Shown here: positions 33,596 through 43,050 of the stretch, in pieces
Layout of the letters: each line of letters starts with the position of its first letter
Position numbering within the stretch: position 1 is the stretch's first letter
NCBI GenBank assembly: GCA_009801015.1
Contig: VHZZ01000138.1
Coordinates: 4,962 to 49,950 of the forward strand
Source of the DNA: Silene noctiflora
Taxonomy: Eukaryota > Streptophyta > Magnoliopsida > Caryophyllales > Caryophyllaceae
Length of the DNA: 44,989 nucleotides
Direction: 5' to 3'
Notes under the pieces: generated by a model
Seen by the model: the letters and a program-made list of their open reading frames with translations, nothing else
Told to the model about the DNA's origin: nothing
Databases searched by the model: none
Position numbers and translations under genes: made by a program

Positions 33596-34850
33596 TGTTC
33601 ACTTATCAAAGTTCAGATTGTTCTATCAAACAAAACCTGAAAATAGTCATCAGAGACTAGACATCAAATCAAAGGAAACAACAAAAAATCACAATCGACT
33701 AGTACATATTGTTTGACATACAACAATATCCCGAATTTCACAATGCACTCGAAGAAAGATGAAGCTAATATAACACAATGAATTTCAAACAGTCGATTTC
33801 AAAATTCTAACGGTTGAGCCAAGATTCAAAATTTAGGAGCCTAAAATACATTTTGAACCTATAGGAGGAATTATTAATAACATATAACACAACAGAGTAA
33901 CTTAATCCAACTTTTTCATTGCTTAGAGGGGAACCTCCCATGCTATACCCCTCGTTCCGCCACTCACTAAGTCTGCATACACTGATCTAGACCTCCTCAA
34001 CTCACAAATCACAAGATCCTTACAAAATAACCAAATACTCCGTAATTCGCTAATTCGCTACGATCTCTTAATATCCTCCTCCCTAGAAATTCACAATATC
34101 CATTACTTTAACTACAATCCACTAGGCCATGTCATACTAAAACAATAATCAACTTGCTTAAATCAGACTATTCTTACTATTTATGCTTACTATTTATGCA
34201 CATTAATTCACTTAAATTAAAATTAAATCTTTATCAAACCAATGTAATCATCAATCATGTTCAATTGCTAATTACAGCTCACTAGATCAAGATTAATAAC
34301 AAAATTTAAACAACTTACTTAAATCTTACTTAATAATTTATGTTTTCTATTTAATCACATAAATTCACTTAAATTCCTAATTACATATAGTATTAATTAA
34401 TACCAAAACCCACTTGATCAAGATCAAGATCAAGCACAAAACCTCATGGATCTAAATCAAAATCTAAACTTTTTAAAAAACCCACTTGACAATCATCATA
34501 ATAATACGACCCAAATAGTGAAATTACATCAAAAACCCATGAAATTAATCAAAATTAACCAAATTAATGATTAATATAACCAAAAAAATTGCAATAAAAA
34601 TATAATTAAACACTTACCCGAATCATCAAATGATTAAAAGTGAAGGAAAACACGATCTAAAATCTGAAATAATAAGAAAAACCCTAAATTTGATGTAATT
34701 TCTTGTTATTTTTCCCCTGCTTTTTTCTGGATTTTCACTTGTAATTGTTATAGTAGTAGCCAGTAGGCAGCTGTATGCGGCAGATAAATAAAATAAAGGA
34801 AAATAGAATTAATGTCGGAGATAAAGTATGATTTTTTTATTTTTTTATTT
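33596..34850 (-). promoter_or_regulatory. PMT2 leader exons, leader intron and promoter region
   Basis: On the minus strand a good acceptor (CTATTTTCAG) ends at 33637 and a good donor (GTAAGT) begins at 34617, giving a likely 981-bp intron in the 5' leader, with leader exons 33596-33636 and upstream of 34617. The promoter probably lies in about 34700-34850. The intron carries a hAT-end-like stretch (CCCCTCGTTCCGCCACTC) near 33945. Pieces of this whole region are duplicated at 40551-41149. Confidence 0.6.
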
Positions 34851-35134
34851 ATTTTTTAAGAGATAGTTGAGTTAAATTAAAGGATATTCTACCTAGTACC
34901 CTCAATTTTTCGACTTTCTATATGATATCTTTACACTTTTAAAAACATAAATGGTATTCCTAATTATTGTCATTATCACTAAACTTCATTTTCCGTCAAT
35001 TAAACTCAATTTTAGGCGTTAAATGATTACTTAGACGCGTAATTAAGCTTGTCATTTATCATCTCATGACATAAGGATTATATTAGGCTCAATGTATGAC
35101 GGTGGATGAGAAGTATGATGGGTCAAACTCCACT

Positions 35135-35447
35135 AAGTAAATTATAAATCTAATGTGCTATTACGTGTATAGTTTTTTAGTATTATAATAAAAAATTTGA
35201 ATTTTGTTTTAAAAATTATAAGTTTCACTAATTTTTTTTTTAGTTCATTCATTTAAACATTAAACTCAAAAATATTACATATAATAATATAAACTTAGTT
35301 AAAATTAAAATCTAATTTATTAACTTTTAATAAGCTCATAAAAATACACATATGCTCAAAAACAATAAAAGTTTGAGTTAATAAACTCAGAAAAAATACA
35401 CAGCTCAAAAATAAACAAAATGTGAGGTAGTACATCCAATGTATGTT
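35135..35447 (+). mobile_element. Palindrome-ended AT-rich MITE, copy C
   Basis: This aligns with copy A from AGTTTTTTAGTATTATAATAA through 'AGCTCAAAAA' phrases to a right end GTACATCCAATGTATGTTC. The left terminus is eroded. Same orientation as copy A. Confidence 0.6.
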
Positions 35448-36065
35448 CTCCTTTTTCTCTTTTTTTATTAATTCATCGGTAATTAATACGATAATTCATA
35501 TTTAATTTAAGTTACCGACACTTATTTTCGATTAATCGATACAAAATAATGTTAGAAATATATTGAACAGAGAGAAAGACAAAGTTGGAAAGTTAAAATA
35601 AAAAACAGAGTCAAAATGAGTAATATAGAGGCGGAAAATAGCAATTTTACAATAATAAACATTCCGGTCAGGTTTTACTAGGTGGAGTTAATTCAAATTC
35701 GGGTAAGTCTAAATGACGGAACTTATTCAAGTCGAATCAATTTTACCCAGTCTGAAAAGTATCGAAATATGTACATCACCGTAAATTGTCAGTATTATAT
35801 TTAGATTTTGACTGTATAAATTCAGATTTCCTACAATTTTTCAACCCAGAACCTTTCCCACCCCATTAACCATACTTGAAGGGCCGAAAATTGATAGCTT
35901 CTGTAACTGAGAACCGTCAATCAAAGGTACCACAAATTTTGATGATCATCGTTCTAATTCTAATTCTAATTCTAATGCTTTTATTTTATTTATTTTTCTT
36001 TTTATTTTGCCTTATTTCTGGATTGATACAGTTAGTCTTGTGCGAGACAGTTTTATACATAGATA
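35448..36065. other. Intergenic DNA upstream of the CPBP gene
   Basis: Mostly AT-rich. An open stretch at about 35876-35929 followed by GTACCA could be an upstream exon of the CPBP gene, but its reading phase does not fit the first certain exon, so it is not included in the gene. A TTCTAATTCTAATTC microsatellite lies near 35951. Confidence 0.35.
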
Positions 36066-36250
36066 GGGGTCGTTTGGTTCGTTATAGGAACTCTAATTCC
36101 AGGGAATCAGTAATTCACATGATTATTTTATCCTATGAATCCTATGGAACTTTTTAATATATGGGGTTTTGGGAAAACAAATAATACAGTGATTATGCAA
36201 ATCCCATGAATTACAATTCACGTGTTTTAGAAGGGTAACCAAACGACCCC
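36066..36250. mobile_element. MITE with perfect 14-bp inverted ends
   Basis: GGGGTCGTTTGGTT at 36066-36079 and AACCAAACGACCCC at 36237-36250 are exact inverted repeats around a 185-bp non-coding body. The interior (CCCATGAATTACAATTC, CCTATGGAA) partly repeats in the next 110 bp (to about 36365), so a second broken copy is probably adjacent. No clear target duplication is seen; this end type is common in hAT/Harbinger-like MITEs. Confidence 0.75.
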
Positions 36251-36985
36251 TGTTATAGTGTATGAATAATCCCAACATAATAGAACATGCATTGTAATTC
36301 ATGGGATTGCAAAATTGGTGAGTTGTTTGTTTGCCCCAAATCCCATGAATTAGAATTCCATAGGAGTTTCAATTTCTCTGGAGGAGGTGAGATTTACTAC
36401 TAACTAGCTAGAGAACTTGTGTTTTCAACAATCACAAACATAGACAACCATAATCAACATCCAATTTCTGCCCTCGTATTCTATCACGAATCATTACGGA
36501 ATAGCCATGGGCCTTAAAGCATCTCTTCTTGTCTTCATCATTAATTTTGTGCTTGGTTCGGGATTGACTAGTGGAGCATAATGATCATCAAGATTATATT
36601 AAATGGCGTTTGTGGTATGTATGTACAGATCAAATTTTGTCAGAGCCGGAGAATAATGAAGTACGAGCGACTATTTCGTGAAATGGAGTTAAGTTTCCAC
36701 ATTCTGTACAGTTTTTGTTGGTTTCTTGAATTCCGGCAGTACTTACTTTCGAGCTTCATAATACAAAAATTATTAATAGGCACTTCTTTTATAAAATGGG
36801 GTTAAGTTTACACAATGAATTGTTATTATGTTCTTGTTTTGTTAATGAGGCCATTTTTTGCGCATTTCTCCGCTCGTTTCATGATTTATGACACTACTAC
36901 AGTATTAACTACTACAACTATCTATTTTTCTTTGTTTGGGTCCAGACTAATATGTTCTTGTTTTTACTCTCTTGGACCTTGGCAG

Positions 36986-39900
36986 CGCTGAGATTGCTCG
37001 ATGTCTGAAGTTACTTACGAAGGAAGAGCTCACAATAGTGTTATTTTGGCTAATGTAAGGATGTATATTAATTTTCGATTTCAGATCATATTAGTAATGG
37101 CCAATTCTTTGCATACTAGTGATGGCCGAAACCAAAACGCAAACATGATGCGTTTTCTTATTATAAGAACTGAAATCCCAATGCTTTGTCTTTTTTGTAC
37201 TTGCATTGCTCAGATTGGACTCTACAACTACATTAGGAATACTCTTTGCTTTCATCAAATTTTATCAACCCCTTCTTCGTGACCTTGTCAGTTGCGGTAT
37301 TTCCTTTTCTTTCATTTCTTGATTTCGTAATAATCAGTGAATTTGTCTAAGCTACTAATGTAGCTTGTTACTGATTTTCAGATATAAGGGATCCATTTAA
37401 TCTACAAGAAGGGTGGCTCTTGTGGGCTATAATTGGTGTCATTGTTGTCAATACTGCTAAGTTCGGGACAAAGTTTGCCACAAAATACTTCTCTAAAGGA
37501 TGGCCTCAACCCAAGGTTAAACTTATACCAAACACTTGATCTGGTTTGATCATCTTTTTATGCTTAACTATTCGGAATATATTATGGACTTGGACTGATT
37601 GCTGGTTTTCAAGCTTGATTTCAGACTAAAGACTCGATTGATACTCGGCATGTAGTAGATCAATGGACTGGATCACGAAAATTCAGGTAAAGATGTCAGT
37701 AACAATGTCAATAACAATACTTGTGTATGAAAATTATTTCTTTCAAGTGTTGGGCACAACTAGTGAAGGTCACTAGCATGGGCGTCCATGCTCCTAAGTC
37801 CTAAGAAATAAAAAAATAGGAACTTTCTAGCTAAAATTTTCGAATGTTTTGCCAAGTTGCTTCTCTGTATATTGCATTACAACATCATTCGTCTTAAACT
37901 TTTTAGTTAAAATTTTTAGAAAATGAAGTGTGTGGCGTCGTGCTGCTAAGTCGAGGTGCTAAGACGCGCGACACACATTCAAAGAGATTAATTGACGGAG
38001 CCCATTCTTCCTATCTGCAGTATACTGATGTGGTTGGTAATGGTAGCACTTTTACTCCTTCCGGTGGTGGAAGAATATGTATATAGGGGATATCTGATGG
38101 CATCGTTGACCAAATGGTGCGTAACATAACCGAACACTCAACTATTAAATAGTTTTTCCTTGTTTAGACTTGAGTAAGTTTGGGTATGGTTTGGTGCAGG
38201 CTAGCAACAACATTTGTTGTGGTGATTAGTTCTTGTGTGTGTGCATTTGTTTTCTCGAATCCGGAACAATTCTCCGAGCACTTTGTTGGTGGTATGGAAT
38301 GTTACTGAATTTGCTTCAAAAAATTTAATAGTGCTTTATAATAATTTTTAGCATTAGCACCGGAGTCCGGAACAATTGCCCCATCTCTTTGAAGGCCATT
38401 ATTATTATGATAAGGCAAAAGCTTGAACGTTATTTGCCAAGTATTTGTAACTTCCCAAACAGATGCTTCACAGGGGTTCTAAATTAGACTTGACAAGAGG
38501 GTCATTAGGGTCAAGGTTGGGTCATTTTGGGTGTGGCATTAACAAGTCCTTTAAATACGGTTTGGGTATAGATGAAACTATGAAAGTGGGCACGTGGGCC
38601 CTTGGACTTGCACTCCTAGCAAGGCCCATGATCTATTTTAGCATGGCATGGGATTGGCACCACCCACCATGACACGGTAAGCTCACGCTGCGGGCCTTGG
38701 TCGAAGTTTGAGGAAAAAGTGTCTAGCCTAGGCGCGGCACACTTTGGCAAGTTCAAAATGCATAGAAATAATGCTCTAGGGGAGGAATTGCTTGGACACG
38801 CCCAAGTGCCATGGGCAGCCATTTCCATTTCACCGGCACAACACGACACAAAGTCCACCTTCTCGTGCTTAGGCCGTGCCATTTTCTTCTCCTAACACGG
38901 TTGGGAGGCACGGCCCAACACGGTCCACTTTCATCTTTAGGTTTGGGTCAGGTTAGATAATTTGCACTCATTTTCAGTGATGTTCACCTTTTCATATTAG
39001 AACTGAATTTCAGACTTCTGACTCTGGGTGTAATATTTTTTTTGTTATTTCAGTATTATTAGCTTTTGTTTTAACATTTGTTAAAACTGGTACTCTCGTG
39101 ACCTTGATGGCAATGCATCTTCTCTTGGTTATGATAGAATGCTTCATAGCCTTTATCACCTTTATGAGATGGTTCGTAACCTTTATGAGGTAAACCTCCT
39201 TCCTTCAAGGCTTTCAGTAACTTCTTTTCGGGCTACTTCTTTTTGGGCTTTAGGGCCTAACAAATTAAAACCTCTGCAATTTTCAACAAGGCGATCATTC
39301 AGTCAAGGAATCGTGCTCTTGCATCAGGCTAAGGAGGTCAGCTATCGTGCTCGGAACCATCGTGCTCGGGGCCATCGTGCTCGGGGCTATCGTGCTCGGG
39401 GCTATCGTGCTCGGCGCTATCGTGCTCGGAGGTGAGCTGCGTTTTCTCTCTGTTTTTATGTTCTCATTAGGACTTCGGAAGCTTTTTTTTCGTGCATGGG
39501 TATGGGTTTGGAATTTGGGTGGTACAAGGTTTGAACTTGATTTTTCATACCTTATGTTTGTTTCAATTTTGAGTGGTATGATTGAAACTCAATTACAGTT
39601 AAAATGTGTAAAATAAAATATTTTTAATAATAATTTTTATTATTATAAAATTATGAAAATACTTTTTTAATCAAATAAGTATAAAAAAAATCAGAGTTAC
39701 AATATGCCATTATTTTTGTTTTCACGTTTTTGTTCATGTTAGTTTGATACCATGTGTATCAATCTCATACCCACTCCCGTCCTTGGGTATACCTCATGGG
39801 TTTGAGGTTTGGGTATGAAACCCTTATTTTTATCAATCAAACATTTGGTATGGGTTTGGCTAACCTCATGCCTTTTTTTGTGTGTGTGAACCAGATGCCG

Positions 39901-40087
39901 AGTTAGGACTGTACGTGTTGCATCAGAGGGACAGCTTTTGGCCCTTCTCGCCATCCTATCATTCTATTGGCTCCGAAAATTAATATTAAAGACCGCCCCA
40001 CCGCCTTGTGTACGAGTTCGACTCTTACATACATCTCTAAATGATGGTAATACTAAGATTCAAGTTTACTTGTGCAGGAAGTACTAG
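36986..40087 (+). CDS. CPBP/CAAX-protease-like membrane protein, 5' exons not found
   Basis: Eight exons join in phase: 36986-37054, 37214-37296, 37382-37515, 37625-37686, 38021-38116, 38200-38291, 39054-39189 and 39895-40087 (TAG), about 287 residues. It starts mid-protein; a start codon and any transit peptide must lie in unrecognised upstream exons. The protein is hydrophobic, with segments such as EGWLLWAIIGVIVVNTAKFG and MWLVMVALLLLPVVEE. LLPVVEEYVYRGYLMASLTKW contains the EExxxR motif of CPBP intramembrane proteases. The second motif, normally FxxxH, is here CAFVF: histidine and the leading Phe are replaced. The third region keeps a histidine (LMAMHLLLVMIE). So it may be a non-catalytic member or a decaying gene, although every frame is open. 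Synteny suggests the orthologue of Arabidopsis At1g14270. The last exon is the least certain; a stop directly after exon 7 (39193) is the alternative. Confidence 0.7.
38637..38990 (+). repeat. Dispersed repeat in CPBP intron 6, copy 1
   Basis: This runs from TTTAGCATGG through GCGGGCCTTGGTCGAAGTTT and GGCACGGCCCAACACGG to CATTTTCAGTGATG. A second copy at 40128-40550 is highly similar over the full length. It accounts for most of the 762-bp intron 6. The GC-rich GGCACG/CCAACACGG phrases look like transposon-derived DNA, but no ends or coding capacity were seen. Confidence 0.85.
39341..39432 (+). repeat. 15-bp minisatellite, six units
   Basis: ATCGTGCTCGG begins at 39344, 39359, 39374, 39389, 39404 and 39419, exactly 15 bp apart, with GGCT/GGCC linkers. 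It lies in intron 7 of the CPBP gene. Because the unit is a multiple of three, long open frames (Arg-Ala-Arg-Gly or Ile-Val-Leu-Gly-Ala repeats) appear but have no gene support. Confidence 0.93.
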
Positions 40088-40127
40088 TTAGTTGAAAAGC
40101 AGTGATATCAAGTTTATCAACCCAACA

Positions 40128-40550
40128 TTTAGCATGTCACGGGATTGGCACGACCCACCATCACACGGTAAGCCCACGTTGCGGGCCTTGGTCGAAGTTT
40201 TAGGAAAAAGTGTCTAGCCTAGGTGCGGCACACTCTGGCAAGTTCAAAATGCATAGAAATAATGCTCAAAGGGGAGGAATTGCATGGACACGCCTAAGCA
40301 CGGCATGCCATGGGCAGCCATTTCCATTTCCATTTCACCGGCACAACACGACACAAAGTCCACCTTCTCGTGCTTAGGCCGTGCCATTTTCTTCTCCTAA
40401 CATGGTTGGGAGGCACGACCCAACACAGTCCACTTTCATCTTTAGGTTTGGGTCAGGTTAGGGCAGGTCGAGTAAGAGTAAGTGTTGCCGGTAGCTTAAT
40501 GTGTTTGGTGAACAAGAGATAATTTGCACTCATTTTCAGTGATGCTTACC
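40128..40550 (+). repeat. Dispersed repeat, copy 2
   Basis: Same orientation and order as 38637-38990, with a 57-bp addition near 40460-40515 (GGCAGGTCGAGTAAGAGTAA...) and a small CATTTC expansion at 40320. It ends exactly where sequence copied from PMT2 begins (40551). Confidence 0.85.
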
Positions 40551-41149
40551 TCTTCTTCAGGGGGGCAATGCCTGCATACATTGATCTAGACCTCCTTAAC
40601 TCAAAAATCACGGGATCCATACAAAATACTTTCTACGTTCCAGTTATTTGTTTACTTTTGATGAAAATGTCCCCTCGTAAAGAATAAAAAAAGGTAAACA
40701 AATGATCGAGATGAAGGGAGTACTCAAATACTCAGTAATTTGGTAATTCGCTAGGAGTGTTTCATATTCTCCTCAATAGAAATTCAGAATGTCCTTTCCA
40801 TTACTTTAAAAATAATCCACTTGGCCATGTCATACTTAAACAATAATCAACTTGCTTAAATCATACTCCATTCGACCCGATAATTTGTTTACCTTTTATA
40901 CGTAATTTATTCTCGCAGTACATTTTTTATTCAACACAGTACTTTTTTAGTCTAATTTTTCATTTGTTACCCCTGACTAAAAAAACATCAAACTTTCCCT
41001 CTCTATTCCTAACTCTACATCCATTCCAAAATACTTTTTTCTGGATTTTCACTTGTAATTGTTATAGTAGTAGCCACTAGCCAGTAAGCAGCTGTAAGCG
41101 GCAGATAAATAAAATAAAGGCAAATAGAATTAATGTCGGAGATAAAGTA
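40551..41149 (-). pseudogene. Broken duplicate of the PMT2 5' end
   Basis: TCTTCTTCAGGGGGGCAATG (40551-40570, continuing to 40573) equals a piece of PMT2 exon 1 at 33239-33261. From 40574 the sequence follows the PMT2 leader intron (CATACATTGATCTAGACCTCC versus 33974 onward; GGCCATGTCATACT versus 34126; CAATAATCAACTTGCTTAAATC). From about 41036 it follows the PMT2 promoter/leader segment 34721-34828 (GGATTTTCACTTGTAATTG, CGGCAGATAAATAAAATAAA, TTAATGTCGGAGATAAAGTA). The pieces are in the original order and orientation. The start codon, most of exon 1 and much of the intron are deleted, and two MITE ends have inserted. It cannot make PMT2 protein. It may keep the promoter core, pointing toward the CPBP gene end. 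Confidence 0.85.
40627..40722. mobile_element. Stowaway-like MITE in the PMT2 fragment
   Basis: TACTTTCTACGTTCCAG...TTTGTTTACTTTT on the left and AAGGTAAACAAATGATCGAG...GAAGGGAGTA on the right, TA-bounded, 96 bp. It interrupts sequence copied from the PMT2 leader intron; the native intron lacks it, so it inserted after the duplication. A lone related left end lies at 40864 (TACTCCATTCGACCC). Confidence 0.8.
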
Positions 41150-41434
41150 ATTTTATTATTTTATTTTATTTTTTTTCATTTTTTATTTTTAACAAATACT
41201 CCCTCCATTCAAGATCAAATACAACATTCCATTTTGTACGCTATTCATGAACGAATGGAATTTTACGATTCCTTACAATATGTAAGCCAAAATATGGTCA
41301 TGTAATCTTATTTGATTCACGTATAAAAGTACAATAAGAATATTAAATTTTTATATTTTTGCATAATGTAAAATTGAAAATATTTACGTTGTAATATGTG
41401 TTTCGGCAAGTGTGTAAAGACATACTTCCCAGTA

Positions 41435-41693
41435 AGTGGATCATACATCTGATGTACTACATCATATGATATAATTTTTGAGCATTAAGATAAAGTTTTT
41501 GAGTTTTCTTTTAAAAATTATGAGTTTTATTATAATGTTTCAGAGTTAATTCTTTTAAACATAAAGCTAAAAAAATTACCAATATAACTCAAAAAATATT
41601 ACATATAAGCTCAAAAAAAATATTATATAGCTAAAAAAAATATACAAAAACTCAAATATATATGAAGTTTGATGTAATACATGAGATGTATAA
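41435..41693 (+). mobile_element. Palindrome-ended AT-rich MITE, copy D (nested)
   Basis: It begins GTGGATCATACATCTGATGTACTAC and ends GATGTAATACATGAGATGTAT, matching copy A at both ends and in the interior (TTTTTGAGCATTA, AAAATTATGAGTTTTATTATAA). It is shorter than the other copies. Confidence 0.65.
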
Positions 41694-41706
41694 TCTTTTT
41701 TCTCCA

Positions 41707-41866
41707 TACTCCCTCCTAGTGGCTCATTTCTTCCCCCATCCATTTTGCACAAAAAATAAGAAAATAATTTTGGACCACACAAACCTTTCCAAAAAAGGAA
41801 AGAGGGAAGAAAATCTGGCTACCATGAAAAGGGAAAGAAGGAATAATGAGCGACTAGCAGGGGGTA
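41707..41866. mobile_element. Nested MITE of 160 bp
   Basis: TACTCCCTCCTAGTGGCTC at the left and GAGCGACTAGCAGGGGGTA at the right are inverted repeats with few mismatches. The interior pairs CTTTCCAAAAAAGGAAAG as a local hairpin. TA-bounded. Related to the 'TTTTGGACCACACAA' MITE at 25777. Confidence 0.75.
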
Positions 41867-41898
41867 TATGTTATATTTGGTCTTGAATGGAGGGAGTA

Positions 41899-42246
41899 GT
41901 TGAGTTAAATCTATACCCCTTGCTTCTATACCCCTTACTAAAATATCAGTTCACGGACTATACAACCGGATGTATAATGATATTGTACACCCAAGGTTAT
42001 TTTGTATTTTTTCTATTAATTTTGCAAGTGAAGAAAAAGGGAAAAACAAAGTAACGTAATGTAATTTTCAATCCAATTCCTTTCTCTCTTTAATTGCTTC
42101 CATATTTCTCTAACTCCTCTTCATCTTCCTCCATCATCCAGTTAATGAATCTCATTTTCTTCCTTAAATTATTATATCAACCATTATTATATCTCTCTTT
42201 ATTCAATCGGAATCAATAAGAGTTTAATCAATTTTTACCATCAACG
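41899..42246 (+). other. Possible element start and leader before the small ORF
   Basis: The phrase GACTATACAACCGGATGTAT at about 41957 resembles the TACATCCGATGTAT termini of the AT-rich MITE family. It is followed by a CT-rich, leader-like stretch (TTTCTCTCTTTAATTGC, CTCTTCATCTTCCTCC). This could be the 5' end of a larger, possibly autonomous relative of that MITE family. This is inference. Confidence 0.35.
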
Positions 42247-42378
42247 ATGGACGAATCTTTGATGGCGGATGAAACATCAAATGTATCATCATCAATGGAA
42301 CATGGAACTTTGAAAGAGCATGACACTTCAATGGAAACTGAAACATTTACCTCTGAATCAGTGGCTTTGGAAAGATAA
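42247..42378 (+). CDS. 43-residue acidic ORF, possible 5' remnant of a transposon gene
   Basis: ATG to TAA without interruption: MDESLMADETSNVSSSMEHG and then more Glu/Thr/Ser-rich sequence. It is too short for a confident family call. The acidic, Ser/Thr-rich composition and the preceding CT-rich leader recall the N-terminal part of FAR1/Mutator-type transposase-derived genes, but no zinc finger or catalytic segment follows. The next 650 bp are repeats. It may be a chance frame. Confidence 0.3.
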   Translation: MDESLMADETSNVSSSMEHGTLKEHDTSMETETFTSESVALER

Positions 42379-43050
42379 TTACATATTACGCCTCTCTGTC
42401 AAGCTAATTTTTTAAGCTCGTATCTTTTTATATGATATAACTCGCATTCTTTTCGTATCCTACACTATATTGTACTTACTTAACATATTTTTGTCAAATA
42501 GCACATATTGTTTGAATCATCAGACGAATTGTTTTATTTTTAAATAATTTAAGCATCTTTGTTAATTAGCTTGTTTTCTCTAACATTAGTTCGAGTAGTT
42601 TTATTTATAGCTCGACTTATTAATTCACTTTCTCATCTTGTGAATTGTTTTATTTTTGTAGAATTTCAACGTATTTGTGAACTAGCTCATTTTCTCTTAC
42701 ATTAGCTCGATTAGTTTTATACATAGCTCGTATTTTTTTTACATAAGCTCGGTTAATTTCACAATTGCACAAAGTTATGGGGGTCAATCACCACTTCCCC
42801 GTATTTTTATCTTAATAGCTCGTATTCTTATGTACTGGTATTTTTAAGTTCATAATCATCCTATGCTCGTATTCTTTTTACATTAGCTCGTATTTTTATC
42901 TTAATAGCTCGTATTCTTATATACTCGTATTTTTGAGTCCATTATTTTCTTAAGCTCTTATTATTTTTTACATTAGCGCATATTCTTATATGTTCGAATT
43001 TTGTAGCTCGTATTCTTTCCATAATAGCTGGAATTTTTAAGCGCTTAATA
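42379..43050. repeat. Degenerate AGCTCGTATTCTTA repeat tract
   Basis: Phrases such as AGCTCGTATTCTTAT, TTACATTAGCTCG and AATAGCTCGTATT recur irregularly about every 20-50 bp (for example 42726, 42817, 42883, 42907, 43003). The AGCTC/ATTTTT mixture resembles the subterminal phrases of the palindrome-ended MITE family, consistent with the inside of a larger member. Non-coding. Confidence 0.55.

Larger units (their letters stand above)
41195..41898. mobile_element. MITE of 704 bp with two nested MITEs
   Basis: TACTCCCTCCATTCAAGATC at 41195 and its partner GGTCTTGAATGGAGGGAGTA ending at 41898 are inverted repeats of about 30 bp with one or two mismatches, bounded by TA. Inside are the copy at 41435-41693 and a complete smaller MITE at 41707-41866. 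Without these the outer element would be about 280 bp. It is non-coding and Stowaway-like by its TA target. Confidence 0.8.

Noticed and set aside
35876..35929. Possible first CPBP exon ending in a GT donor
   Set aside because: Joining it to the exon at 36986 puts a stop codon in frame, so an extra unseen exon would be needed. Left out of the gene model.
36506..36580. Short frame starting MGLKASLLVFIINFVLGSG, like a signal peptide
   Set aside because: It stops after 24 codons, has no fitting donor site and no phase match to the CPBP exons.
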